Source: Acidimicrobiaceae bacterium (GTDB lineage: Bacteria; Actinomycetota; Acidimicrobiia; Acidimicrobiales; RAAP-2). From it: a DNA stretch of 64,000 nucleotides. A model generated the notes under the pieces. That model had not been told where the DNA came from and made no database searches. It was given only the letters and a program-made list of their open reading frames with translations. Location of the stretch: NCBI GenBank assembly GCA_027306605.1, contig DAHUZK010000044.1:1-64000 (forward strand), in the 5' to 3' direction. Positions 24,203-33,101 of the stretch are shown here, in pieces; the stretch's first letter is position 1; every line of letters starts with the position of its first letter. The translations under genes and the position numbers were made by a program.

Positions 24203-26488
24203 TCAGTCGGCGTGCAGAGCGGCGCGGATCTCGTCCGCCGGGTCCGCCTGCAGCATCCCGGGCGCGTCGAACCGGACCTGGTGCACGGTGCCGTCGAACG
24301 GCGCCGGCGGCGCGTACCGTGGCGAGACCGGGAAGCCGGTGTCGTAGCCCAGCCTGAGGCCGGCTCCGCCGTGCTGCAGCGCCAGGGGCAGGGTCCCCTC
24401 CACGCCGCACGCGTCGACCTCGTCCCCGTCGACGAGCAGGACCATGCGACCCGGATCCTCGCCCGCACCCGGCCCGTAGAAGACGGCGAGCTCGTGCGTG
24501 CCGGCCACAACGGCGTCGGCCGCGGCCAGCTCGATCACATCGTGGGCCCGGGCGAACGAGAAGTGCGGCCGGGCCTCGACGAGGTAGAGGGCGTAGCCGC
24601 CGAACCGGTCGCCCAGCGCGCAGACCACGCCGGACGCGCCGGCGCCGGCGGTCTCCACGTCTGCGCTGATCCTGAAGCCGCCCCAGAGCATCGGCACGGA
24701 CTCGTCGTGCACCGGGCCGCCGCCCGGGTGGAAGGTCCGTGACGAGCCGGCCGGCCAGAGCGGCGGGATGAAGCTGGCGAGACGATCGACCAAACCGTCG
24801 GAGATCGGCAGCACGTTGTTGCGGGCCGCCTCTTCCGCCCACAGCGTCGTCAGCTGAGCCAGTCGCCGGGGTTCGTCGGCGGCCACGTCGACGGCCTCGG
24901 AGAAGTCGCGCGAGAGATCGAAGAGCTCCCATCGGTCCTCAGCGAAACTGCGGCTGCCGCTGACGAGCTCCTCCTCGTCGAGGACGCCCGTCCCCACGTG
25001 GTTGGTGGTGGCTTTCCACCCCTGGTGATAGATCGAACGGGAACCGACCATCTCGAAGTACTGCGTCTCGTGCACCTCGGACGCGGCGGGGTCGTCGAGC
25101 AGCGGCAGCAGGCTGACGCCGTCCATCGGGAGCTGCGTGGTGCCGTCGACCTCCCGCGGGGCCTCGAGACCTATGGCGTCGAGGATGGTGGGCATGAGAT
25201 CGGTGACATGGGTGAACTGCGATCGCACGGCGCCGCGCCGAGCCACGCGGTCGCCCCAGTGCACCACGAGCGGCGTGCGCGTGCCGCCCAACCACGTGTA
25301 GCGCTTCCACAGCCTGAGCGGCGTGTTGCCCGCCCAGGCCCACCCCCACGAATAGTGGTTGTAGGTGCTGAAGCCTCCCCAGTCGTCGTAGTGGGCCAGG
25401 TTGTCCGTCGTCGACTCGCGCCGGTGGGCGGTGAAGCGGTGCTCGTTCACGCTGCCAGCCGCTCCACCTTCGGCGCTGGCGCCGTTGTCCGAGAAGACCA
25501 GCACCATGGTGTTGTCCAGCGCACCGAGCACGCGGAGGGATGCGAGCAGGCGCCCGAGCTGCGCGTCGGTGTGGGTCAAGAAGCCCGCGAACACCTCCTG
25601 CTGGCGGGCGAGGATGCGCCGCTCTTCGGCGGAGTGGTCGCTCCAGGCGCGGACCCATGGGGGCCGCGGGGTCAGGACGGTGCCTGCCGGGACCACACCC
25701 GATGCCACCTGCCGAGCGAACAGCTCGTGGCGCCATTCGTCCCATCCCTTGTCGAAGGCACCCCGGTACGGCTCGACCCACTGCGGGCTCACGTGGTGCG
25801 GTGCGTGAACGGCGCCCGGCGCGAAGTACAGGAAGAAGGGCTTGCCCGGCGCACCCTGTTGTTGGTCCTGGACCATGCCGACGGCTTGGTCCACCAGGTC
25901 CTCGGTCAGGTGGTACCCCTCCTCGGGCCGTCGCGGCGGGTCGATGTAGTGGTTGTCGCAGACGAGGTTCGGCGTCCAGTGGTTGGTGTCCCCCTGGAGG
26001 AAGCCGTAGTAGCGCTCGAAGCCGAGTCCGAGCGGCCACAGGTCGAAGGGCCCGGCCGCGGAGCGCTGCCAGCGAGGTGCGAGGTGCCACTTGCCGACCG
26101 CCAGCGTGGAGTACCCCGCGTCCCGCAGCAGGCGCGGCAGGGTGGCCGCGGTCTTGGGGAGGCGGGCGGTGTAGCCGGGAAACCCGAGTGGGATGTCGGC
26201 CAGGAAGCCCATCCCGACGGCGTGGTGGTTGCGCCCGGTGAGGAAGCTCGCCCTGGTGGGGGAGCACAGCGCCGTGACGTGGTAGCGCGTGAAGGGAGCG
26301 CCGCCCGCCGCCAGGCCGTCGATGTGCGGCGTGGCGATGTCCGAGCCGAACGCCCCGAGCTGACCGAACCCGGTGTCGTCGAGCACGACCACGACGATGT
26401 TGGGGGCAGCGGGATCCGGCCTGGCCTCGGCGGGGAACCGAGGGCTCGAATCGGCGACGGTCAGGCCGATCTGGTGGCGCTGGTCCAT
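24203..26488 (-). CDS. Arylsulfatase
   Basis: A 761-residue sulfatase. The formylglycine motif CSPTR begins at Cys75 in TALCSPTRASFLTGRNHH. Metal ligands are Asp37-Asp38 (VVLDDTGFG) and the later FSDNGAS. KWHL supplies the substrate-binding Lys/His. The catalytic domain covers about residues 28-520, and a C-terminal region of about 200 residues is typical of long arylsulfatases similar to AtsA. No signal peptide is seen, suggesting a cytoplasmic enzyme. A formylglycine-generating enzyme would be needed and is not in the window. ATG start, divergent from the small membrane protein. Confidence 0.92.
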   Translation of the reverse strand: MDQRHQIGLTVADSSPRFPAEARPDPAAPNIVVVVLDDTGFGQLGAFGSDIATPHIDGLAAGGAPFTRYHVTALCSPTRASFLTGRNHHAVGMGFLADIPLGFPGYTARLPKTAATLPRLLRDAGYSTLAVGKWHLAPRWQRSAAGPFDLWPLGLGFERYYGFLQGDTNHWTPNLVCDNHYIDPPRRPEEGYHLTEDLVDQAVGMVQDQQQGAPGKPFFLYFAPGAVHAPHHVSPQWVEPYRGAFDKGWDEWRHELFARQVASGVVPAGTVLTPRPPWVRAWSDHSAEERRILARQQEVFAGFLTHTDAQLGRLLASLRVLGALDNTMVLVFSDNGASAEGGAAGSVNEHRFTAHRRESTTDNLAHYDDWGGFSTYNHYSWGWAWAGNTPLRLWKRYTWLGGTRTPLVVHWGDRVARRGAVRSQFTHVTDLMPTILDAIGLEAPREVDGTTQLPMDGVSLLPLLDDPAASEVHETQYFEMVGSRSIYHQGWKATTNHVGTGVLDEEELVSGSRSFAEDRWELFDLSRDFSEAVDVAADEPRRLAQLTTLWAEEAARNNVLPISDGLVDRLASFIPPLWPAGSSRTFHPGGGPVHDESVPMLWGGFRISADVETAGAGASGVVCALGDRFGGYALYLVEARPHFSFARAHDVIELAAADAVVAGTHELAVFYGPGAGEDPGRMVLLVDGDEVDACGVEGTLPLALQHGGAGLRLGYDTGFPVSPRYAPPAPFDGTVHQVRFDAPGMLQADPADEIRAALHAD

Positions 26489-26548
26489 GGTGCGAGGGTA
26501 GACGGTGACCCGACCGCGAGGCCGGGGACGGCGGTAACGTTGTCGCCG

Positions 26549-26833
26549 ATGCAGGGCCATGTCCCGGGACCACCCTCGCCGCACTTTCCGGAGGGGCTGG
26601 GCCCTTTCATCGGCTATCTGGCCACACGTGAACCGCGCCCCCTCGGCGAGCGACCCCCGGGTGAGCCGGCCTGGGACGAGCTCGACGGCACCGCGCCGGA
26701 CGAGCTCGACGACGTGGGTGAGTGGGAGCCGATGCACCGGCCGCTGATCAAGGCCATTGCCGTGGTCGTGTCCATCTCGCTCGTCGTCGCCGGCGTCGGG
26801 ACCGTCCTCGAGGTCCTCCTGGCATCACGCTGA
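26549..26833 (+). CDS. Small single-pass membrane protein
   Basis: A 94-residue protein: a Pro-rich N-terminus, an acidic segment (WDELDGTAPDELDDVGEWEP) and one C-terminal membrane helix (about residues 67-91, IKAIAVVVSISLVVAGVGTVL). No domain is recognised. The frame is well separated from its divergent neighbour (sulfatase) and its last nine bases overlap the convergent beta-propeller gene. The amino-acid composition and the clear helix support a real gene, but no ribosome site is obvious. Confidence 0.55.
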   Translation: MQGHVPGPPSPHFPEGLGPFIGYLATREPRPLGERPPGEPAWDELDGTAPDELDDVGEWEPMHRPLIKAIAVVVSISLVVAGVGTVLEVLLASR

Positions 26834-28438
26834 GCGCCGATCCCCCTGATTGGTGCGGCGCCGGCGCAGCACCCACCAAAGCGACGCGCCGATGAGGAGG
26901 ACCGCGGCCGCGCCGAGGAGGACCGGGCCGGCCACACCGCCTCCGCCGCCTGACCCGGACCCCGCCGCGTGCACCGGCCGGGGCCGGGTCGTGGTCGTCG
27001 CGGGCAGTGTCGTCGTGGTGGACCGAACCCCGGCGCCGCCCGTGGCCGCAAAGGCCACGACCCGGTTCGCCGTGGCCGCCAGCAGCAATCCCGCCCCGAC
27101 CGACGGGGTCGGGAAGTGGTTCACGGGTTTGCCGATCGGCGTCTTGGCCCGGATGGCACCGGTGACGGGGTTGAGACCGTAGAGGATCCCGTCGCTGCCG
27201 ATCGTCCAGACCAGCCCGGCGGCGAGGATCGGGGGGCCGCCGGGTTCGGAGCCGCTCCAGAGGAGGTGGAGGGCGGGCGGTGCCGCCGAGGTGGACACGG
27301 CCACGACGCCGCTCGTGCAGGGGAGGTAGACCGTGGTACCCGACAGGGCCACGCCTCCGTCGATGGCCGAGGAGCAGGCCGATCCCAGTGCGACCTTCTG
27401 CTTGCCGATGCCGCCGAGTGCGGCACCGTCGAGCAGGTACGCGATGCCGGACTTGCCTCCCGCGACGACCTGGCCGTCGGGGAGCAGCGCCGGAGCCGCC
27501 GACATGTCGAGATCGCCCGCGTTGTCGCTCGCCCAGCTCGCCGGGGCGAAGTACTGCTCGAGGGTCAGCGACGGCGACAGTTCGAGCACCCCGTCGCTGT
27601 GGTCGTAGGCGTGGTTGGCCGACGTCACCGACCCGTTGCCGGTGGTGACCCAGACGTTGCCCTGCGCATCGACCACCGGTGCGGCCCCGCCCATCCAGAC
27701 GGCACCCTGGCTCTCGCCGGGCGCGGCGTCGACGGTGAAGGTGGCAGGCGGGCCCCCGGTCTCGGGTACGGAGATCACGCGCCCTCGGTAGGTCGAGCAG
27801 TCGCCGTAGTTGCCGCCCATGCCGAAGACGACTCGGCCGGCGTCGAGCGTCAGCCCGGTCCGTTGGAGTAGCGCCGCCGGGGAGGCGCCGGCGGGGTCCA
27901 CGTCCTGGGAGAGCTCCACCCTGCCCGTCGCCGTGTCGAGGCCGACCAGCATGTGGGCGGGAGTGCCCTTCACCAGTGCTTCGGCCACGACGAAGATCTC
28001 CGAGCGCGCCGGGTCGACCACCGGGGTGCCCGTCACCCCGACCGTCGGTGCGATGTCGCCACAGGGCAGATCGGAGGCGGGGACTGGGTTCCCCACGTGG
28101 CTCGACCAGATCAGGCGCCCCGTCGCCGCCGAGAGCGCGTACACGGTGTCGTTCTCGGTGGCGACGAAGACGTCGTTGCCCGCCACGAGGGGCTCGCCGT
28201 ACAAGGTGCCGTCGAGCACGGGGGAGGTCCAGGCGCGCGCGGAGAGGTCGACCGAAGAGACGTCCGAGGCGACGCCGGTGCCCGCCGCGTCCCCGTGGTA
28301 GACGGTCCAGTCCCCGGCGGCCGTCCCGACGCCGGGAGCGGCCACGGCCACGGACGCTCCGAGGGCCGGGACGACGCATGCTCCGAGGGCCAGGGCGACG
28401 ACGGCCAGCGCCGCCGCGCACGGGCGCCGCGAGGTCAG
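26825..28438 (-). CDS. Membrane-anchored PQQ-like beta-propeller protein
   Basis: A protein of about 537 residues. An N-terminal signal (SRRPCAAALAVVALALGACVV) is followed by about seven PQQ/quinoprotein-like blades, for example GEPLVAGNDVFVATENDTVY, ALSAATGRLIWSSHVG and YGLNPVTGAIRAKTPIG. Then come a Thr/Pro-rich spacer (TTTTLPATTTTRPRP), a Gly-rich linker and a C-terminal membrane helix with an Arg-rich tail. It should be displayed outside the membrane. No ATG, GTG or TTG precedes the signal peptide. The only start that keeps it is a CTG at 28438 overlapping the permease stop (CTGA). It is last in the sugar ABC operon, suggesting a sensing or oxidising role. Confidence 0.7.
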   Translation of the reverse strand: MTSRRPCAAALAVVALALGACVVPALGASVAVAAPGVGTAAGDWTVYHGDAAGTGVASDVSSVDLSARAWTSPVLDGTLYGEPLVAGNDVFVATENDTVYALSAATGRLIWSSHVGNPVPASDLPCGDIAPTVGVTGTPVVDPARSEIFVVAEALVKGTPAHMLVGLDTATGRVELSQDVDPAGASPAALLQRTGLTLDAGRVVFGMGGNYGDCSTYRGRVISVPETGGPPATFTVDAAPGESQGAVWMGGAAPVVDAQGNVWVTTGNGSVTSANHAYDHSDGVLELSPSLTLEQYFAPASWASDNAGDLDMSAAPALLPDGQVVAGGKSGIAYLLDGAALGGIGKQKVALGSACSSAIDGGVALSGTTVYLPCTSGVVAVSTSAAPPALHLLWSGSEPGGPPILAAGLVWTIGSDGILYGLNPVTGAIRAKTPIGKPVNHFPTPSVGAGLLLAATANRVVAFAATGGAGVRSTTTTLPATTTTRPRPVHAAGSGSGGGGGVAGPVLLGAAAVLLIGASLWWVLRRRRTNQGDRRSA

Positions 28439-29787
28439 ACCGCTCCCGAGCGACCCCGCCGTCGCAGGGTCGAGTCGACGGCGACCGCGACCAGCAGGAC
28501 GACCGCGGTGGCGATGTCCGTGCCGGCCGTGCTGATGTTCAGCAGCGCGAGGCCGTTGGTCAACGTGGCGATGACCAGGCCCCCCAGCAACGGGTGGATG
28601 GGCTTGCCGTGGCCCCCGAAGAGGCTGGCGCCACCGATGACGGCCGCCGCCACGGCATAGAGCACGTAGGTGCCGCCGTCGAACCCGACGGAGATCGACC
28701 CGAGGCGCGAGGCGTAGACGATGGCGGCGAGGCCCGCAGTGAAGCTGCACAGGGCGAAGGCGATCGTCCTGACGAGCGACACGTTGATGCCGGCCCGCCG
28801 GGCCGCCTCGGGGCTCGCTCCGATGGCGTAGGTGTAGCGCCCGAGCTTCGTCCGGCCGAGGAGGACCGTCTGCAGCACCAGGATCACGAGGAGGAAGGGG
28901 ATCACCCACGGCACGCCCTCGACCGGGGTCAGTGCGCCCCGGTTGAGGTTGCAGATGTAGACGAGGACGACACCCGCCACTGCCACCGCACCGACGGTGA
29001 GCAGCGTGATGCTCAGCGGCGGGGCGCTCAGCCCCTGGGCCCGGCGGCGCGTCGTCTTGAGCACGGACGTGATCCCGAACAGGGCGACCAGCACGACCAG
29101 GAGGATCCAACCCGCCCAAGGGGTCATGTTCCCGCTCACGAGGTCGGAGATCACGTTGTTGGAGATCGTGATGACACCGCCGACCGCGCCCTTGTCCACG
29201 TCGAAGACGTAGATCAGGACGCCCTGCCAGCCCAGCAATCCAGCCAGGGTCACCACGAAGGACGGGATCTTGAGCCTGGTGATGATCGTGCCTTGGAAGG
29301 CGCCGATCACGGCACAGGCGGCGAGGCCGACGATGACCCCGGCCCACCAGGGCCAGTTCTGCGGCGCTTCGATGAGAGCCATGGCGATGGCGGCACCGAC
29401 GGCGCCGACGAAGCCGACGGACAGGTCGATCTCGCTCAGGATGAGCGCGTAGAGCTCCGCCATGCCGAGCAGCACGATGAAGGCCGCCTGGACGAAGAGG
29501 TTGACGATGTTCGTGGCGGTCAGGAACGCGCTGGACTGCACCTCGAAGAAGATGCAGATGACGACGAGCCCGATGATGATCGGCAGTGCCCCGCTCTCGC
29601 CGCTCCTGATCCGCTTCCACCAGGCGCGCGTGTAGTCGCCGATGGAGTCGGCCAGGACGTCGGGCACGAGCACGACCAGCTCGTCGGGAGCGAGCGCGTT
29701 GGCCGGCGTGCTCTCGTCGGCCGGATGGAGCTCGACCCCCGCCGGGTCCTCGCCCGAGGCCGTGGGCTCGTCGATGGTGTCGGTCAT
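28435..29787 (-). CDS. Sugar ABC transporter permease (XylH/RbsC-type)
   Basis: A 450-residue branched-chain/ribose-type permease with about ten to twelve membrane helices and a 60-residue hydrophilic N-terminal extension. Conserved parts are AELYALILSEIDLSVGFVGAVGAAI, the GAFQGTIITRLKIPSFVVTLAGLLGWQG segment and the late GSISVGFDGGTYVLYAVAAAVIGGASLFGG. The family (XylH, RbsC, FrcC) imports monosaccharides such as xylose, ribose or fructose. It lies seven bases after the ATPase gene and shares its stop with the start of the beta-propeller gene. Confidence 0.9.
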   Translation of the reverse strand: MTDTIDEPTASGEDPAGVELHPADESTPANALAPDELVVLVPDVLADSIGDYTRAWWKRIRSGESGALPIIIGLVVICIFFEVQSSAFLTATNIVNLFVQAAFIVLLGMAELYALILSEIDLSVGFVGAVGAAIAMALIEAPQNWPWWAGVIVGLAACAVIGAFQGTIITRLKIPSFVVTLAGLLGWQGVLIYVFDVDKGAVGGVITISNNVISDLVSGNMTPWAGWILLVVLVALFGITSVLKTTRRRAQGLSAPPLSITLLTVGAVAVAGVVLVYICNLNRGALTPVEGVPWVIPFLLVILVLQTVLLGRTKLGRYTYAIGASPEAARRAGINVSLVRTIAFALCSFTAGLAAIVYASRLGSISVGFDGGTYVLYAVAAAVIGGASLFGGHGKPIHPLLGGLVIATLTNGLALLNISTAGTDIATAVVLLVAVAVDSTLRRRGRSGAV

Positions 29788-29794
29788 CGCCCGC

Positions 29795-30553
29795 TCACCC
29801 CGCCGCTGCCCGCGAGGACTCGCCGGTGGTCATGTAGTCGACGACGACCTGGCGGTCGAAATCGGCCAGGGGGCCTTCGGCCACCATCTGGCCCAGATAG
29901 AGGATGGAGATCCGGTCGGCGACCTCGAAGACGTCGTTGAGGTTGTGCGAAATGAGGATCACGGCCGTGCCCTGGTGGGAGAGGCGCCGGATCAGGTCGA
30001 GCACCATGCGCGTCTGGGCCACACCGAGGGCGGCGGTGGGCTCGTCCATGATGACGAGCTTGGCCGCCTGCATGACCGCCTTGGCGACCGCCACCGACTG
30101 GCGTTGGCCTCCCGAGAGGGAGGCGACCGGTTGCCGGATCGACCTGACCGTGGTCACGTGCAGATCGGACAGCGTCTTGCGCGCCGCCAACTCCATGGTC
30201 GTCTCGTCCAGGAGGTGGTGGCGCATCCGCTCGTGCCCCAAGAACATGTTCTGGACGATGTCCAGGTTGTCGCACAAGGCGAGGTCCTGGTAGATCGTGG
30301 TGATCCCGAGCGCTTCCGCATCGTTCGGAGAGCGCAGGTGGACTGGCCTTCCCTCCCAGAGGATCTGCCCTTCGGTCGGCTCCCACAGGCCCGAGATGGT
30401 CTTGATGGTGACCGACTTGCCGGCACCGTTGTCGCCGGCGAGCGCCGTCACCTGCCCCGGGTACGCCGTGAAGTCGACCCCGTTCAGCGCCCGGACGGCC
30501 CCGAACACCTTGCTCACGCCCCGTAGCTCGAGCAGCGGTCCACCATCTGTCAT
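29795..30553 (-). CDS. Sugar ABC transporter ATP-binding protein (FrcA-like)
   Basis: A 252-residue single-domain ABC ATPase. Walker A is GDNGAGKS (40-47), the Q-loop is in TTIYQDLAL, the signature is LSGGQRQ, Walker B is LVIMDEPTAALG and the H-loop is ILISHNL. A single nucleotide-binding domain rather than the tandem pair of RbsA/XylG is the FrcA arrangement, so it should act as a homodimer. It sits between the binding-protein gene and the permease, all transcribed leftward. Confidence 0.92.
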   Translation of the reverse strand: MTDGGPLLELRGVSKVFGAVRALNGVDFTAYPGQVTALAGDNGAGKSVTIKTISGLWEPTEGQILWEGRPVHLRSPNDAEALGITTIYQDLALCDNLDIVQNMFLGHERMRHHLLDETTMELAARKTLSDLHVTTVRSIRQPVASLSGGQRQSVAVAKAVMQAAKLVIMDEPTAALGVAQTRMVLDLIRRLSHQGTAVILISHNLNDVFEVADRISILYLGQMVAEGPLADFDRQVVVDYMTTGESSRAAAG

Positions 30554-30616
30554 GTCGGTCCCCCTGATGTCGTGGCGCTGGGCCCGAGATGTCGCGGCGC
30601 TGGAACCGACGAATCT

Positions 30617-30666
30617 CGCTCAACCGCTGTCGTTCAACCGCTGTCGTTCAACCGCTCTCGTTCAGG
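30617..30666. repeat. 14-bp tandem repeat between ATPase and binding-protein genes
   Basis: Four units of CGTTCAACCGCTGT (last partial) in the 217-base gap between the binding protein and the ABC ATPase. Nothing else is recognised in this gap; a possible role as an mRNA processing or attenuation element after the binding-protein gene is speculative. Confidence 0.8.
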
Positions 30667-30770
30667 CGCCCCCGTTCGCCGACCCCCGCCCGCCGGGGAC
30701 GGGGATCGGCGTGGGAACGATGTCGTGCGGAGTCGACATTACCCAGCCGGGCACGTCGATCCAACGGTTG

Positions 30771-31967
30771 CTACGGGGTGATGCCCGCCGCGGTGCAGGC
30801 GCTCTGGTACGAGCCCGCGCACAGCTGGGAGGCCGGCACGAAGTTGTCCTTGATGACCGTGGAGTTCATGTTCGCCGTGGTCACCCACTTCGGCGTCATG
30901 AGCACCGACGGCACGCTCGTGTTGGACGCGGTGTCCTTCGTCGTGCCGTTCACCAGCGACTTCGGCGGCGTCTTCCCCGCCCGCAGGTACAGGGCCAATG
31001 CGACCGCTGCCTGAGCCTCGAGGTAGATGGGCTTGTAGACGGTGCCGCATTGGTAGCCCGAGAGCACGTTCTGCAGCCCGGTCAGGGTCGCGTCCTGCCC
31101 CGTGGTGGGGAAGGTCTTGGGCTTCACGTGAAGTGACTGCAGGTACGTGATGATCGGTGCCCCGGTCTCGTCGTTGGGGATCAACGCGGCATTCACGTTG
31201 TGGTGAGCCGTGTAGACCGCCTGGAACTCGGTCTCCGCCGTCGGCGGGTCCCACGTGCCGGCAGTGTGCGCGACGGCCTTCCACTTCCCGGACTTGAACA
31301 GCGGGTTCAGCACGGAGTCGTAGCCCTGTGCGAAGAGGGTGGCGTTGTTGTCGGTGACGGCACCGTGCATCACGACGACCTGCGGCTTCTTGACGTGCCA
31401 CGCCGCCACGCAGCTGACGAGGCCCTTGCCCATGGTCTTGCCGACGGTGACGTTGTTGAAGCTGACGTAGTACTGCCGGCTGCCGCCGAGCGTGAGGCGG
31501 TCGTAGTCGATCACCTTGACGCCGTGGGACTTGGCGTAGGTCTCGATCTGCTTGCCCACGCCCGAGTCCAGCGGGTCGACCAGCAGCACGGTGGCCCCGT
31601 TGGAGATGTCGGTCTGCGCATCGGTCAGCTGCGTGGTGTCACTGCCCAGAGCGTTCTGCACCACGAACTGGGACGAGCTGAGCCCAGCCGTGGTCAGCGC
31701 CTTGGTGATGTCGGGCTGGTCGAACTCGACGTAGCGAGTCGAGCTGACGGTGTCCGGCAGGATCGCCGCCACCTTGCCCTTGCCCGAGGCGGCCAGCCCC
31801 TTGAACTGCTTCATGACGGTGAAGCTGTTGTTGAACGAGCTCGTCGAGACATTGGACGGCGCGCTGGCGCGGACCGAGGCAGCCGCCCCTCCGCACAAGG
31901 TGCCGACCATGGCCGCCGACAGCGCGAGGGACAGCCCCCCGAACACGCCTGCTTTCCTGAAGCGCAT
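30771..31967 (-). CDS. Sugar ABC transporter substrate-binding protein (XylF/ChvE-like)
   Basis: A 398-residue secreted periplasmic-binding-protein type I. An Arg/Lys start and hydrophobic signal (FGGLSLALSAAMVGTLCGGAAAS) are followed by KVAAILPDTVSSTRYVEFD, LLVDPLDSGVGKQIETYAKSHGVKVIDYDRL, and NAALIPNDETGAPIITYLQS with TTGQDATLTGLQNVLSGYQCGT. This is the layout of D-xylose/multiple-sugar binding proteins. A strong GAGGAGGAGG ribosome site precedes the ATG. The promoter region upstream carries a DosR-like box, a TGACA palindrome and an 11-bp-spaced direct repeat. Confidence 0.9.
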   Translation of the reverse strand: MRFRKAGVFGGLSLALSAAMVGTLCGGAAASVRASAPSNVSTSSFNNSFTVMKQFKGLAASGKGKVAAILPDTVSSTRYVEFDQPDITKALTTAGLSSSQFVVQNALGSDTTQLTDAQTDISNGATVLLVDPLDSGVGKQIETYAKSHGVKVIDYDRLTLGGSRQYYVSFNNVTVGKTMGKGLVSCVAAWHVKKPQVVVMHGAVTDNNATLFAQGYDSVLNPLFKSGKWKAVAHTAGTWDPPTAETEFQAVYTAHHNVNAALIPNDETGAPIITYLQSLHVKPKTFPTTGQDATLTGLQNVLSGYQCGTVYKPIYLEAQAAVALALYLRAGKTPPKSLVNGTTKDTASNTSVPSVLMTPKWVTTANMNSTVIKDNFVPASQLCAGSYQSACTAAGITP

Positions 31968-32055
31968 GATGCCTCCTCCTCTCGCGGTCACCCCCCCGGG
32001 GCGCCCTCTCGCTGCAGTGGCCTCGCACCACCGGTCCCCCCAACAGGGGTTTGCG

Positions 32056-32074
32056 CGTTGCAGTTTCGTTGCAG
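32056..32074 (-). promoter_or_regulatory. Direct repeat CTGCAACG, 11-bp spacing, upstream of the binding-protein gene
   Basis: On the minus strand CTGCAACG-AAA-CTGCAACG: two 8-bp copies one helical turn apart, about 90-107 bases before the ATG of the sugar-binding protein. It overlaps the region where a -10 would fall if the nearby DosR-like box acts at -42.5. It could be the operator of a sugar regulator; this is inference. Confidence 0.4.
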
Positions 32075-32090
32075 CTTCTTGAACTCTACA

Positions 32091-32104
32091 GAGACCAAGG
32101 TCCC
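32091..32104 (-). promoter_or_regulatory. DosR/DevR-box-like palindrome upstream of sugar-binding protein
   Basis: Minus strand GGGACCTTGGTCTC: one mismatch in the right arm, with the same CTTG centre as the box at 3142. It lies 124 bases before the binding-protein ATG, in a 197-base gap after the ROK kinase gene. A -42.5 placement would put the start near 32055 with a weak -10 (GAAACT). Confidence 0.4.
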
Positions 32105-32153
32105 TTTGCTCGGAATTTTCTCCCGGTGGGAGACCGGTGTCCTTGCGAACGTG

Positions 32154-32167
32154 TGACAGCGGTGTCA
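32154..32167. promoter_or_regulatory. TGACA-N4-TGTCA palindrome at the ROK stop
   Basis: TGACA-GCGG-TGTCA, with arms identical to the palindrome at 58437. It overlaps the stop of the ROK kinase gene and lies about 190 bases before the sugar-binding-protein ATG. It may be a regulator site or a coincidence of the gene end. Confidence 0.35.
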
Positions 32168-33064
32168 GGCGCCGGTGATCGCCGCCGCCCACGCCGCCGC
32201 CCCGGCCAGTCCCGCCTCGTCGCCGAGGGCGGACACGACGAGGCAGAGATCGTCAGGGTGGTGCGCCGGCCGCCGCAGCACCTGCTCGCGGACGAGGCGG
32301 AAGAAGTCGGGGCGCCGGCCGATGCCGCCGCCGAGGACGACCACGCTCGGAGAGAAGGTCATGACGAGATTGCACACGCCGGCGGCACAGGCGAGAACGG
32401 CCCGGTCCATGATGGCGCGCGCTCGTTCGTCGCCCTCGGCCGCCGCGCCCTCGACCGCTCTGGCGTCGATCTCCCCGAGTCCGGCTCGGCGCGCCTGTTC
32501 GGCGATGCCGCTTCCGGACGCCAGCTCTTCGAGGGTGCTGGGCAGACCCGCCGCCCAGGCGTCGAGGTCGATCACGGTGTGGCCGACCTCGGCCATCGAG
32601 CGCCGGCCTTGCAGAAGGCGACCACGCAGGAGGACGCCCGCGCCGATGCCGGTCGAGACGGTGAGGTACGCCACGTCCGCCGCGCCGGCGCCCGCGCCGA
32701 ACACCGCTTCGCCCACCGCGGCCAGGTCGGCGTCGTTGGCGACGTACACCGGCAGGCCCAGGTGCTGCGACAGTTCGTGCTGCGAGAGGAGATGGACCCA
32801 GGTGTCGGGCAGATGGGGCGCCCACAGGAGCCGACCCTGGGTGCAGTCGACCGCACCGGGGAGACCGACGACGGCATGGGTCGCCTGGCCGTGCCCCTCC
32901 GTGGCGGCCACCGAGCGGACCAGGTCGATCAGGGCCGCCGGCGCCACGTCGTGGGCTGGGGTGGGGACGACCTTGAGCGCGAGCACCGAGCCGCGCCCGT
33001 CGACCAGCGCAGCGCGCATGGAGGTGCCGCCGATGTCGGCTGCCAGCACCGGCCGCGACGTCAT
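32165..33064 (-). CDS. ROK-family sugar kinase lacking the zinc motif
   Basis: A 299-residue ROK protein: phosphate motif ADIGGTSMRAAL (residues 9-20), VVGLPGAVDC, YVANDADLAAVGEA, TVSTGIGAGVLLRG and the MAEVGHTVIDLDAW segment. In most ROK proteins the next part is a CxCGxxGCxE zinc motif. Here it reads LDAWAAGLPSTLEELASG with no cysteine, so the zinc-dependent loop is missing or restructured. There is no DNA-binding HTH, which points to a glucokinase/allokinase-like enzyme. It follows the PfkB kinase gene by 37 bases and precedes the sugar transporter genes. Confidence 0.85.
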   Translation of the reverse strand: MTSRPVLAADIGGTSMRAALVDGRGSVLALKVVPTPAHDVAPAALIDLVRSVAATEGHGQATHAVVGLPGAVDCTQGRLLWAPHLPDTWVHLLSQHELSQHLGLPVYVANDADLAAVGEAVFGAGAGAADVAYLTVSTGIGAGVLLRGRLLQGRRSMAEVGHTVIDLDAWAAGLPSTLEELASGSGIAEQARRAGLGEIDARAVEGAAAEGDERARAIMDRAVLACAAGVCNLVMTFSPSVVVLGGGIGRRPDFFRLVREQVLRRPAHHPDDLCLVVSALGDEAGLAGAAAWAAAITGA

Positions 33065-33101
33065 GTGGGCCGTTGCACGGGCGCCCGCAGGTCGCCGTCG
33101 T

